From: CAWEYO01 sp963813315
Lineage (GTDB): Bacteria; Pseudomonadota; Alphaproteobacteria; Rhizobiales; Rhizobiaceae
NCBI GenBank assembly: GCA_963813315.1
Contig: CAWEYO010000024.1
Span: forward strand, 1-64,000
Length of the DNA: 64,000 bases
Direction: 5' to 3'
Shown: one piece after another, positions 9,031-17,213 of the stretch
How the letters are laid out: each line of letters begins with the position of its first letter
Position numbering within the stretch: position 1 is the stretch's first letter
The notes under the pieces: model-generated
The model's database searches: none
What the model saw: only the letters and a program-made list of their open reading frames with translations
What the model was told of the DNA's origin: nothing
Program-made: the position numbers and the translations under genes

Positions 9031-9101
9031 GCATGTCGCCCAAAAGTGCGCAGCGGTTTTGGGATAACGACATGCACAAAAACAATAGCCTAAAGCGCGT
9101 C
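9031..9101. repeat. GCATGTCGCCCAAAAGTGCG palindromic repeat, copy 1
   Basis: GCATGTCG and CGACATGC form the outer stem. The inner part holds CCCAAAAGTGCGCAGCGGTT and TTGGGATAAC. A conserved tail AAACAATAGCCTAAAGCGCG follows. Two further copies in opposite orientation are at 13677-13753 and 40985-41049. Confidence 0.85.
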
Positions 9102-9170
9102 CCATGCATCCGTTTCGAAGCAATGCGCTTTAGAGCGGACCGGGTTCCTGATTTTCTCGAGGCGGCGCTC

Positions 9171-9222
9171 GACGCCCCCTCTCCCTTGCGGGGGAGATGG
9201 CCGGCAGGCCAGAGGGGGGCAA
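9171..9222. repeat. CCCCCTCT...AGAGGGGG palindromic repeat
   Basis: CGCCCCCTCTCCCTTGCGGG pairs with GGCAGGCCAGAGGGGGGC as an imperfect hairpin. The same element is found twice as a perfect inverted pair at 40755-40910, and a fragment (ACCCCCCTCTGTCCTGCC) occurs at 9350-9369. Confidence 0.75.
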
Positions 9223-9929
9223 CGTAGGGCATCGACATCGCGGTTAGGCCCACTCACTTTCATGGAATGAGCGCCGTGATGTCAAACGGCGTTCAAGATT
9301 GCCCGCTCCCAAAGAATGGCCAGAAGAACGGCGAGGGCTGAACCCCGTCGCACCCCCCTCTGTCCTGCCAGCATTCCTGGATCACAAGGTCGGTGTCTAC
9401 TCCCCGGCCGAGCGGTTCGACGCAGCAGGGTCGCAGCCGTTTCGACGTCCTTCGGATGTAGGCCACCTGCCCGGCTACAGCGCATGTCCTGCGCTGACGC
9501 ATGTCAGCGCGAAAGGAAACTTGCGCCACTCAAAGTACCGGAGCGTCCTTTGCGCACTCGATGAACGCGCGGCGCTCCGGTGTCGCAAAGTCTTGAAAAT
9601 GGTCGACATTTCCTGCGACGTTGCTCCTCGTATCCGAACAGAGGTGTGTTGATATTTCACGTGATGCCGGCCTGACCTGTATCTCGACACACCATCCTAA
9701 AGGACGCGTAGCGCTGTAACGCATCCTTAACCTTAACGCCTCATGAACAAAGCAGTGAAAGTTGCGCGTATCCCGTGCGCCTTCGTTTGACCAAATTTGG
9801 CTCCGAAAAGGCCGCCCAAAGGCGCATTTCCGGGGCACGTCCGGCGGGGCTTCGCGTGACGGACAGTGGTGTATCGATGCGCGCGGGCCAGCCGCCAGCC
9901 AATGCCCGTATGTTTGAGGGACGGTTTCA
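9223..9929. other. Non-coding region upstream of tolQ
   Basis: No open frame here looks like a real gene. The region holds a partial CCCCCTCTGTCCTGCC repeat (about 9350-9369) and a GTGTTGATATTTCACGTGATG-like element (about 9642-9674) that recurs near 48460 and 53490. In related genomes ruvB and ybgC normally precede tolQ; neither is present. The tolQ promoter should lie in the last 150 bp, but I see no clear -35/-10 pair. Confidence 0.5.
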
Positions 9930-10640
9930 ATGGAAAACATCGCACTCGCCGAGCCGGCCGTACAACTATCCATCTGGACCCTGTTTTGGCAGGCGGGCTG
10001 GGTCGTCAAGCTTGTCATGCTCGGCCTTTTCTCTGCGTCGATCTGGACCTGGGCGATCATCGTCGACAAAGTGATTGCCTATCGCCGTATGCGCGGCTCG
10101 CTCGGCCGCTTCGAGCAGGTGTTCTGGTCCGGCCAGTCGCTGGAAGAGCTTTACCGAACGCTGTCCGAGCGCAAAACGAGCGGCATGGGGTCAATCTTCG
10201 TCGCCGCGATGCGCGAGTGGAAGAAGAGTTTCGAAAAGGGCGCCAAATCGCCGTTGGCGCTGCAGACCCGTATCGACAAGGCAATGGACCTCGCGCTGAC
10301 CCGCGAGATGGAGCGGCTCGAAGGCAAGCTGGGCTTCCTGGCGACCGTCGGTTCCGCGGCCCCATTCATTGGCCTGTTCGGCACCGTCGTCGGCATCATG
10401 ACATCATTCCAGGCGATCGCGGGCTCGAAATCCACCAATCTCGCTGTCGTCGCTCCTGGCATAGCGGAAGCACTGCTTGCCACCGCGATCGGCCTTCTCG
10501 CCGCAATCCCGGCGGTCGTCGCCTACAACAAACTGTCATCGGACGCGGGCAAGCTCGCCTTGCGTATGGAGGGATTCTCGGACGAGTTCTCCGCCATACT
10601 CTCGCGCCAAATCGATGAAAAAGTCGCCCAGAAGGCCTGA
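9930..10640 (+). CDS. tolQ: Tol-Pal system proton channel subunit TolQ
   Basis: The 236-aa inner-membrane protein has the MotA/TolQ/ExbB layout: a first membrane helix (about 24-45), a long cytoplasmic loop, and two C-terminal helices (about 135-160 and 172-195). The conserved GSAAPFIGLFGTVVGIM is present. With TolR it forms the proton-driven motor that energises TolA and Pal for outer-membrane constriction during division and for envelope integrity. It is the first gene of a tight operon (tolR 11 bp later). No ybgC precedes it, which is unusual for the order. Confidence 0.96.
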   Translation: MENIALAEPAVQLSIWTLFWQAGWVVKLVMLGLFSASIWTWAIIVDKVIAYRRMRGSLGRFEQVFWSGQSLEELYRTLSERKTSGMGSIFVAAMREWKKSFEKGAKSPLALQTRIDKAMDLALTREMERLEGKLGFLATVGSAAPFIGLFGTVVGIMTSFQAIAGSKSTNLAVVAPGIAEALLATAIGLLAAIPAVVAYNKLSSDAGKLALRMEGFSDEFSAILSRQIDEKVAQKA

Positions 10641-10651
10641 GGTAGAAGATC

Positions 10652-11110
10652 ATGGGAATGTCAGCCGGCCAGACGGGCGGACGCGGTTCGCGCGGCCACA
10701 GGCGGCGCGGTCGCCATCATGGGATGATATCCGAGATCAACGTCACGCCTTTCGTCGACGTGATGCTCGTCCTGCTCATCATCTTCATGGTCGCAGCACC
10801 GCTTCTCACCGTCGGCGTGCCGATCGACCTGCCTGAAACGCAGGCTAAGGCGCTTAACTCGGACACGCAACCGATCACCGTCTCGGTCAACGAGGGCGGG
10901 CAGGTCTATCTCCAGGAAACCGAAATCCCCATTGACGAGGTCGTGCCGAAGCTCGAGGCAATCGCCCAGGCCGGATACGAGGAACGAATCTATGTGCGGG
11001 GCGACAAGACGGCCGACTACGGTACGGTGATGAAAGTGATGGCGCGGATTTCAGCGGCAGGCTACCGCAATCTCGGCCTCGTCACGCTTCAGGAACAGGA
11101 AAGCCGGTAA
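10652..11110 (+). CDS. tolR: Tol-Pal system protein TolR
   Basis: This 152-aa ExbD/TolR protein has a short basic cytoplasmic N-terminus, one membrane helix and a periplasmic domain. The motif ISEINVTPFVDVMLVLLIIF contains the conserved Asp of the proton path. The periplasmic part (VPIDLPETQAKAL, ITVSVNEGGQVYL, RGDKTADYGTVMKVM) fits TolR. It partners TolQ in the stator. It sits 11 bp after tolQ and 7 bp before tolA. Length is typical. Confidence 0.96.
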   Translation: MGMSAGQTGGRGSRGHRRRGRHHGMISEINVTPFVDVMLVLLIIFMVAAPLLTVGVPIDLPETQAKALNSDTQPITVSVNEGGQVYLQETEIPIDEVVPKLEAIAQAGYEERIYVRGDKTADYGTVMKVMARISAAGYRNLGLVTLQEQESR

Positions 11111-11117
11111 CCGTCCG

Positions 11118-12179
11118 ATGAAGGCCGGCCTCACCACATCGGTTGTCATGCACGCCGTGCTTCTCGGCTTCGGACTTTTTTCACTGTCCGCACCGAAGGC
11201 TTTCGATGTGACCGACGTCGAGGCACTGCCGGTCGACATCGTGCCGATCGAGTCGATCACGCAGATCCAGCAAGGCGACAAAAAGTCGCCGATGAGCGAG
11301 AAGCCGGCGCCGAAGCCTACCCTCAAGGCGGATGTCGTGCCGGATGTGCAAAAGGTCGGCGAGAACAAGGTTGATATCGACAAGCAGGCGACGCCGGAAC
11401 CGAAGCCAAAGGAGGTTACGACCGCCGCGGTGCCCAAACCGTCGCCCGAGCCCACGCCGAAGCTTGCCGACGAGCCGAAGCCGGAGCCGGTGAAGCAGCC
11501 GGAACCGAAGCCGGAGCCCATTCCCGCTACCGAGGTGACGCCTGAGCCGCAACCGAAGCAGGAGGTGAAGCCGGATCCGGCAGCACAGCCGATCGTCGCC
11601 GAGAGTGCAGAGGCGGAAGCGGTCAAACTGCCCGAAAATGCGCCATCGCCGGATTCGCGGCCGCAGCCGCCGAAAGCCGAAACGGCCAAGGCGCCGGATC
11701 GCAAGGATTCGGAAAAGCCGGCGCAAGAGCAGGCAAGCAAGCCGAAATCGGAGGACAAGGAATTCGACGCCGATGAGGTCGCCGCGCTGCTGAACAAGGA
11801 GAAGGCGTCTGGCGGCGGGGCCAAGCGTTCGACCGAACAGGCGTCGCTCGGCGGCGACAAGACGAACAGCGGCTCCAAGTTGTCGCAAAGCGAAATGGAC
11901 GCATTGCGGGGCCAGGTGCAGCGCTGCTGGAACATACCGGCCGGCGCCGTGGACGCAGAAAACCTGCGGGTGTCGGTGCAATTCAAGCTCGACCCGTCCG
12001 GGGCCCTCGAGGGCACGCCAGAAGTCATCTCCGGCGGAGGCAGCAGCGGCGTCGAGCGCGCCGCCGCGGAGGCCGCCCGCCGCGCGGTGTCACGCTGTGC
12101 GCCCTACAACCTTCCCGCTGACAAATACGAGGCCTGGGCCGACGTGATTGTCAATTTCGATCCGAGCGAGATGTTCTGA
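11118..12179 (+). CDS. tolA: Cell envelope integrity protein TolA
   Basis: TolA spans the periplasm between TolQR and TolB/Pal. The 353-aa protein starts with an uncleaved membrane helix (TTSVVMHAVLLGFGLFSLSA). A long Pro/Lys/Glu-rich linker (about 75-225: PEPKPKEV, PSPEPTPKL, QPEPKPEPIP) replaces the alanine-rich helix of E. coli, as is common in alphaproteobacteria. The C-terminal TonB-like domain contains LRGQVQRCWNIPAGA, LRVSVQFKLDPSG and EAWADVIVNFDPSEMF. Identity rests on this domain and on its position between tolR and tolB. A long antisense frame here is a composition artefact. Confidence 0.93.
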   Translation: MKAGLTTSVVMHAVLLGFGLFSLSAPKAFDVTDVEALPVDIVPIESITQIQQGDKKSPMSEKPAPKPTLKADVVPDVQKVGENKVDIDKQATPEPKPKEVTTAAVPKPSPEPTPKLADEPKPEPVKQPEPKPEPIPATEVTPEPQPKQEVKPDPAAQPIVAESAEAEAVKLPENAPSPDSRPQPPKAETAKAPDRKDSEKPAQEQASKPKSEDKEFDADEVAALLNKEKASGGGAKRSTEQASLGGDKTNSGSKLSQSEMDALRGQVQRCWNIPAGAVDAENLRVSVQFKLDPSGALEGTPEVISGGGSSGVERAAAEAARRAVSRCAPYNLPADKYEAWADVIVNFDPSEMF

Positions 12180-12215
12180 GGACACGCCGGACTGGTGCTG
12201 AAGAGGCTGAACCGA

Positions 12216-13532
12216 ATGATGAAATTCCTGAAGACGATCATGTTGATCGGCGCGATGGCCGCCGGCGTGAGCGCGGCGGTGACGCTGCCGGCGCGCGCGC
12301 TGGTGGAAATCGACGTAAACAAGGGCAACATCGAGCCCCTGCCGATCGCCATTACCGATTTCCTCGCTGGCGACGCGATGGGCACCGAGATTTCGGCCGT
12401 CGTGGCAGCCGATCTCAGGCGCTCCGGGCTGTTTTCCCCGGTCGACAAAGCCGCATTCATAGAGAAGATTTCGAATCCCGATGTGGCGCCGCGCTTCGAT
12501 GACTGGAAGGTCATCAACGCCCAGGCGCTGGTGACCGGGCGCGTGACACAGGAGGCCGATGGCAGGCTTCGCGCCGAGTTCCGCCTGTGGGACACCTTTG
12601 CCGGCCAGCAGCTGGCCGGCGAACAGTTCTTTGCCAACAAGGCGAACTGGCGGCGCGTGGCGCATATCATCTCGGACTCGATCTACGAACGGCTGACGGG
12701 CGAAAAGGGCTACTTCGACACGCGTATAGTCTTCGTCGATGAGTCCGGTCCGAAGACGAAGCGCAAGAAGCGGCTGGCGATCATGGATCAGGACGGAGCC
12801 GATTTGCGCTTCCTTTCGGACGGTTCGTCGATCGCCCTTACTCCGCGGTTCTCGCCGAGCCGCCAGGAAATCACCTACATGTCCTATGAGAGCGGCCAGC
12901 CGCAGGTCTATCTGCTGCAGATCGAGACTGGCCAGCGTGAACTTGTCGGAAACTTCCCGGGCATGACATTTGCGCCGCGTTTCTCGCCCGACGGCCAGCG
13001 CGTTATCATGAGCCTGCTCAGGGATGACGGCAATTCGAACATCTTTGCGATGGATCTGAGGAGCCGCACGACGACGCGCCTGACCAATTCGAACTCCATC
13101 GATACCTCGCCCTCCTATTCGCCTGACGGAAGTCAGGTCGTCTTCACATCAGACCGCGGCGGTCGTGCGCAGATCTATGTGATGGGCGCGGACGGCTCCG
13201 GCCAGACCCGCATCTCTTTTGGAGACGGCGTTTATTCGACCCCGGTGTGGTCGCCGCGCGGTGACCTGATCGCCTTCACCAAGCAGTCGGGCGGGGAGTT
13301 CCAGATCGGTGTGATGCATACGGACGGCTCCGGCGAGCGCATCCTCTCCACCGGTTTCGCTCAGGAGGGCCCGACATGGGCGCCGAACGGCCGGGTACTG
13401 ATGTTCTTCCGCGAAGGCGCCGGCTCGGGCGGGCCACGACTCTACTCGATCGACCTGACAGGCCGCAACGAGCAAGCGATCCCGACCTCGAATTTCGCGT
13501 CCGATCCGGCTTGGTCGCCGCTTCTTGAGTAG
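12216..13532 (+). CDS. tolB: Tol-Pal system beta-propeller protein TolB
   Basis: I prefer the ATG at 12216 over the GTG at 12195 because AAGAGG lies 9 nt upstream and the resulting signal peptide (MMKFLKTIMLIGAMAAGVSA) is canonical. The mature periplasmic protein has the N-terminal TolB domain (about 30-160) and a six-bladed propeller with repeated motifs such as RFSPDGQRVIMSL, SYSPDGSQVVFTSDRGG and VWSPRGDLIAFT. TolB links Pal and TolA. It follows tolA by about 36 bp. A strong terminator lies 50 bp after the stop, so tolQRAB probably forms one transcription unit. Confidence 0.96.
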   Translation: MMKFLKTIMLIGAMAAGVSAAVTLPARALVEIDVNKGNIEPLPIAITDFLAGDAMGTEISAVVAADLRRSGLFSPVDKAAFIEKISNPDVAPRFDDWKVINAQALVTGRVTQEADGRLRAEFRLWDTFAGQQLAGEQFFANKANWRRVAHIISDSIYERLTGEKGYFDTRIVFVDESGPKTKRKKRLAIMDQDGADLRFLSDGSSIALTPRFSPSRQEITYMSYESGQPQVYLLQIETGQRELVGNFPGMTFAPRFSPDGQRVIMSLLRDDGNSNIFAMDLRSRTTTRLTNSNSIDTSPSYSPDGSQVVFTSDRGGRAQIYVMGADGSGQTRISFGDGVYSTPVWSPRGDLIAFTKQSGGEFQIGVMHTDGSGERILSTGFAQEGPTWAPNGRVLMFFREGAGSGGPRLYSIDLTGRNEQAIPTSNFASDPAWSPLLE

Positions 13533-13582
13533 GGTGTTTCGAGATTCGCCGGAACAGCGACCGGCACGCTGTTAAAATGCTC

Positions 13583-13607
13583 AAAAGGGGCCTTTTCAGC
13601 CCCTTTT
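13583..13607 (+). terminator. Rho-independent terminator after tolB
   Basis: AAAAGGGGC (13583-13591) pairs perfectly with GCCCCTTTT (13599-13607) around a 7-nt loop. The stem itself ends in a T-run. It separates tolB from pal. Confidence 0.8.
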
Positions 13608-13676
13608 CCACAGCCGCGCCGCGTTTCAGCCTTATTTCGGCCTACGGTCGCCAACGCGCGTCGCGGCGAAACGTAT

Positions 13677-13753
13677 TCATGCGACGCGCTTGAGGCTATT
13701 GTTTCTGTGCATGTCGTTATCCCAAAACCGCTGCGCACTTTTGGGCGACATGC
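13677..13753. repeat. GCATGTCGCCCAAAAGTGCG palindromic repeat, copy 2
   Basis: This copy is inverted relative to that at 9031. It includes the conserved flank GAGGCTATTGTTTCTGTGC followed by ATGTCGTTATCCCAAAACCG and TTTTGGGCGACATGC. It sits in the tolB-pal gap and separates genes that are often contiguous. Confidence 0.85.
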
Positions 13754-13888
13754 ATCAGCGGCAAGGGGCTGGGGCATACGCCATGTCGCGACAACAAAAT
13801 ATTAACCGTGTTTGTTGAATACCGGTTAACCGCAACGTGGTTACTGACTGATCAACGAAATCACTCGAATGCGAAGGAGAGGGCGGGG

Positions 13889-14398
13889 ATGATGCGCCGC
13901 ATCGCTAGATTTACAACGAACCCTGTCGTGGTGGCACTGGTAGCAGTGTTGGCGATTGCAGGCTGCGCCTCCAAGAAGTCGCTAAACAGCGCAGCCGATC
14001 TCGGCCTTGGCGCCGGGGCAGCGACACCGGGGTCGTCGCAGGACTTCACGGTCAATGTCGGCGACCGCATCTTCTTCGACACCGATTTCTCGGCCATTCG
14101 CGCTGACGCCCAGGCGACACTCGCCAAGCAGGCGCAGTGGCTGGGCAAATACGGCAACTACCGGATCACCGTCGAAGGTCATGCCGACGAGCGCGGCACG
14201 CGCGAGTACAACCTGGCGCTGGGAGCCCGCCGCGCCGCCGCGACCCGAGACTACCTGATTTCACGCGGTGTGGCAGGCAGCCGCATGAAGACGATTTCCT
14301 ACGGCAAGGAACGCCCGGTGGCCGTCTGCGACGACATTTCCTGCTGGAGCCAGAACCGCCGCGCGGTGACTGTGATCGATGGTGCGGCTGGAAGCTGA
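13889..14398 (+). CDS. pal: Peptidoglycan-associated lipoprotein Pal
   Basis: The ATG at 13889 follows a GGAGAGGGCGGGG ribosome binding site. The 169-aa precursor has a lipoprotein signal peptide ending in LAIAGC, so the cysteine at about residue 23 is lipidated. The C-terminal OmpA domain shows DRIFFDTDFSAIRADAQATL, TVEGHADERGTREYNLALG and the peptidoglycan-binding Asp/Arg pair. Pal anchors the outer membrane to peptidoglycan and is relocated by TolA. It is separated from tolB by a terminator and a repeat, so it likely has its own promoter. A strong terminator follows. Confidence 0.96.
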   Translation: MMRRIARFTTNPVVVALVAVLAIAGCASKKSLNSAADLGLGAGAATPGSSQDFTVNVGDRIFFDTDFSAIRADAQATLAKQAQWLGKYGNYRITVEGHADERGTREYNLALGARRAAATRDYLISRGVAGSRMKTISYGKERPVAVCDDISCWSQNRRAVTVIDGAAGS

Positions 14399-14424
14399 GG
14401 CTTTTCTGCCACACGCTCTTGTCG

Positions 14425-14450
14425 AAGGCGGCCGCATCGGCCGCCTTTTT
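14425..14450 (+). terminator. Rho-independent terminator after pal
   Basis: GGCGGCCG (14427-14434), a 3-nt loop and CGGCCGCC (14438-14445) form a perfect 8-bp GC stem followed by TTTTT. It is a textbook terminator 27 bp after the pal stop. Confidence 0.9.
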
Positions 14451-14561
14451 CGTCGCGGCATCCGGAAAACAAAATTTGGCCGAAGTCTGCGCTCCTGATA
14501 AATGCCCGAAGCCGCGCGCCGCGCGGTCTTTCGACCTTTTGTTTTCCAGAGCGAGAAACTG

Positions 14562-15632
14562 ATGAAATTCCGATCAATCCTGGGTGGCATCTTTGCACTG
14601 CCCTTCCTCTATGCGGTTGCGACGGCCAATGACCGCGCCTCGCCGCCGCTTGGCGGTCGCGCTGCGTTGCCAGGCGTTCTTGTGCCGCTGCCCATCGCCG
14701 GAGTGCGCGACGGCTCGGCGGTGGATGGCTCCCCGGTGCGGCTGGCGCAGGCCGGCGACCCGCGCGTCACCACGCTTGAAGAACAGCTACGCCAACTGAG
14801 CGGCACGATCGAGGAACTCAACTTCCAGATCCTGCAGATGCAGGAACAGATGCGGAAGATGCAGGAAGACAACGAATACCGCTTCCAGGAGATCGAAGGC
14901 AAACGTTCCGACTCAGGCGGTACCAAGGACGGTCAGGCGACCGCCGGGAAGCCGCGCTCGGAAAATAGCGAACCGGCTGTTCCGGTTACCGGCGCAACAG
15001 CGTCGGTGCAGGCAGGTCAGCAGAGCACCGTGGCGGCGGCGCCTGCGACAGCCGGCCAGAATGGTCCGGCCCTTTCCCCGAAGACCTTCGGCACGATTAC
15101 CTTCGACGCCAGCGGCAATGTCACCGGCGGAAGCGTTGGCGACCAGGCGACAATCGGCAGCGCGGGCGCGGCGCCGGGGCAGGTCGCGGTCAATTCCGCA
15201 GCCGCGGGCAGCCCCACCGCCGCGACAGTGGCGGCGCTGCCTGCAACCAATGACCCTGAAGAGCTCTACCGCAATTCGTACCAGTTCATCCTCTCCGGCG
15301 ACTACGGCACGGCGGAGGCCGGGTTCCGTGACCACATCGCCCGCTTCCCGGATGACACGAAAGCGGCGGACGCTCATTTCTGGCTGGGCGAGGCTTTGCT
15401 TGGGCAAAAGAAATACCGCGATGCGGCGGAGGTGTTCCTCGCGGCCAACAAGGACTATCCGAAATCCAGGAAGGCGCCCGAAATGCTGCTGAAGCTCGGC
15501 GTGTCGCTTGTCAACCTCAACCAGCGCGACGTCGCCTGCGCCACGTTCAGCGAAGTCGGCAAGCGCTATCCGCAGACATCGGCGGCACTCAAGGAACGCG
15601 TGAAGCAGGAGCAGGCGCTTGCGGCGTGCTGA
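14562..15632 (+). CDS. cpoB: Cell division coordinator CpoB (YbgF)
   Basis: I chose the ATG at 14562 because it gives a clean signal peptide (MKFRSILGGIFALPFLYAVA). After a variable region comes a coiled coil (LEEQLRQLSGTIEELNFQIL), which trimerises CpoB, then a low-complexity Ala/Gly/Thr linker (about 110-225). The C-terminal TPR domain starts at NDPEELYRNSYQFILSGDYG and contains AEAGFRDHIARFPDDTKAAD. CpoB is periplasmic, binds TolA and coordinates outer-membrane constriction with septal peptidoglycan synthesis. It is the usual last gene of the Tol-Pal locus. The following gene, tilS, is on the same strand 38 bp away. Confidence 0.93.
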   Translation: MKFRSILGGIFALPFLYAVATANDRASPPLGGRAALPGVLVPLPIAGVRDGSAVDGSPVRLAQAGDPRVTTLEEQLRQLSGTIEELNFQILQMQEQMRKMQEDNEYRFQEIEGKRSDSGGTKDGQATAGKPRSENSEPAVPVTGATASVQAGQQSTVAAAPATAGQNGPALSPKTFGTITFDASGNVTGGSVGDQATIGSAGAAPGQVAVNSAAAGSPTAATVAALPATNDPEELYRNSYQFILSGDYGTAEAGFRDHIARFPDDTKAADAHFWLGEALLGQKKYRDAAEVFLAANKDYPKSRKAPEMLLKLGVSLVNLNQRDVACATFSEVGKRYPQTSAALKERVKQEQALAAC

Positions 15633-15670
15633 GAGCCTGACTGTAAATTTGCAATTGCTGGCCGCAGAGA

Positions 15671-17101
15671 ATGTTTTCTCCTTCCGGCGCTCAGGCGCCG
15701 ACACTCCGCTCCGGTTTTGACGCCGGCCAGGCAACCATGACCGCCGGACGCAGTGATTTCTTCCTCACCGATCCCGACCTCCTCCGCCACTTCTTCGAGA
15801 TCGACCTGACAAGCCGGCGTACGATTGTGGCGGCGATTTCCGGCGGCAGTGACTCGACCGCCCTCCTTCTCCTCGCGAAAGCCTGGCTCGACAGAGCCGC
15901 CCCGGCGATCAGGCTTCTCGCCGTGACGATCGACCACCGGCTGCGGCCCGAATCGGCAGCTGAAGCCAAACAGGTTGCGCGCTTTTGCGCCGAGCATGGG
16001 ATCGCGCATCGCGTGATCGCCTGGGATGACGTGAAGCCGGCAAGCGGACTTCCCGCGGCGGCGCGCGTGGCCCGCTATCGCCTGCTGGCGGAGGCAGCGC
16101 GGTCCACGGGCGCCGACATCGTGCTCACCGGTCACACGCTCGATGACCAGATCGAGACGGTATCGATGCGGCGCGCGCGCGGCGAGGGGCGCGGGCTGGC
16201 CGGGATTGCGCCCGCCACGCTTTTCGATGGAAGCATCTGGATCGTACGGCCGCTCCTTGCCTTGCGACGGGAGGTTCTGCGCGCGCTTCTGAGGCAGAAC
16301 GCGATCGGCTGGATCGAAGATCCGACCAACACCAATCCCGACTTCGAGCGTGCACGTGTTCGGGCAAGCCTGGCGACTGACACAGCGGGTCTATGGGCGG
16401 CGGGTGCCGACGCGCAGCGCCGCCGCACCGCACTTGGCGAGCAGGCCGCCGCTCTTTTGCGCAACGAGGCCGCGAATGTCGCGCCGGGTCTTATCAGGCT
16501 TACGCCCGAATTCGCGGAAGCGCCGGCTGTCGAGGCCGCCATCTATGCTTTCCGCGTCGTGCTGGCTGTGTCAGGGGGGATGCCGCACCTGCCCGACGAG
16601 GAGCGCTCCGCCTGTCTCTTTCAACGCCTGGGGCACCGCGCGTTTCGCGCCACATTGTCGCGGAGCGTGGTCGATGCACGAACGCGGGCGATCTTTGTCC
16701 GGCGTGAGCTGCGCGGGTTGCCGAAGCCGGAGACCCCTCGTGACGGCATGGTGTGGGATGGGCGATTTCGCCTGAAATACACCACCGGCGCTGTGGCGTT
16801 GACGATCGCGCCTTTCGGCGCCGCAAACGCTGCAATGGCAGTAGCGGCAGCCGCCGGGGCGCCGCAAAGCCTTGTTCGGACTGCACTTGCAGCCCAGCCG
16901 GCGCTTTGGCAGGGCGATACGTACCTTGGTCGCGCTGCTGGGCCGGGTGACCGTGCCCGGGGCCTCGAAGCAACGCCCGTTGCGGCGCCCTGGGCTCTGT
17001 TCCTGCCGTCCTTCGACCTCGCACTGGCGCGCACCATGACCGATTTGACGGGTTGTGCGAGCATTCCCGACCTGCCATTCAGGGGACACAATGAAGGGTA
17101 A
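15671..17101 (+). CDS. tilS: tRNA(Ile)-lysidine synthetase TilS
   Basis: TilS attaches lysine to C34 of the CAU-anticodon tRNA(Ile), so that AUA is read correctly; it is essential. The PP-loop SGGSDSTALLLLAKAW is near residue 57, followed by VTIDHRLRPESAAEAKQVAR and TGHTLDDQIETVSMRRARGE. These are the ATP pyrophosphatase core motifs of TilS. WIEDPTNTNPDFERARVR is also diagnostic. The C-terminal 200 residues are the less conserved substrate domains. Start is uncertain between 15671 and the ATG at 15737 (MTAGRS); the latter is nearer to the usual family start. Its place between cpoB and ftsH is canonical. Confidence 0.93.
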   Translation: MFSPSGAQAPTLRSGFDAGQATMTAGRSDFFLTDPDLLRHFFEIDLTSRRTIVAAISGGSDSTALLLLAKAWLDRAAPAIRLLAVTIDHRLRPESAAEAKQVARFCAEHGIAHRVIAWDDVKPASGLPAAARVARYRLLAEAARSTGADIVLTGHTLDDQIETVSMRRARGEGRGLAGIAPATLFDGSIWIVRPLLALRREVLRALLRQNAIGWIEDPTNTNPDFERARVRASLATDTAGLWAAGADAQRRRTALGEQAAALLRNEAANVAPGLIRLTPEFAEAPAVEAAIYAFRVVLAVSGGMPHLPDEERSACLFQRLGHRAFRATLSRSVVDARTRAIFVRRELRGLPKPETPRDGMVWDGRFRLKYTTGAVALTIAPFGAANAAMAVAAAAGAPQSLVRTALAAQPALWQGDTYLGRAAGPGDRARGLEATPVAAPWALFLPSFDLALARTMTDLTGCASIPDLPFRGHNEG

Positions 17102-17126
17102 GCTTTAACCGCGACACCCGGTTAAG

Positions 17127-17155
17127 CTTGGCAAGGGGCGGGACCCTCCCTATGT
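17127..17155 (+). promoter_or_regulatory. RpoH-type heat-shock promoter for ftsH
   Basis: CTTG (17127-17130), an 18-bp spacer and CCTATGT (17149-17155) match the alphaproteobacterial sigma-32 pattern CTTG-N16-18-CYTATNT. It lies about 60 bp before the ftsH start. ftsH is a known heat-shock gene, which supports the call. A hairpin-forming sequence (AAGCTTTAACCG...CGGTTAAGCTT, 17100-17129) overlaps the -35 box and may be the tilS terminator or an operator. Confidence 0.55.
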
Positions 17156-17213
17156 TACGAGGCAGCACCTTGCACGGGCGGGTCTCGCCTTTGAGACATC
17201 AACGGGACACTTG

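Noticed and set aside
8928..9222. Possible CRISPR array
   Set aside because: The repeats here are of different families, with no regular spacing and no unique spacers; no cas genes are present in the window.
11051..12028. 325-codon minus-strand frame opposite tolA, rich in Gly/Ser/Phe
   Set aside because: It mirrors the Pro/Lys/Glu repeats of the TolA linker; no independent evidence for a gene.
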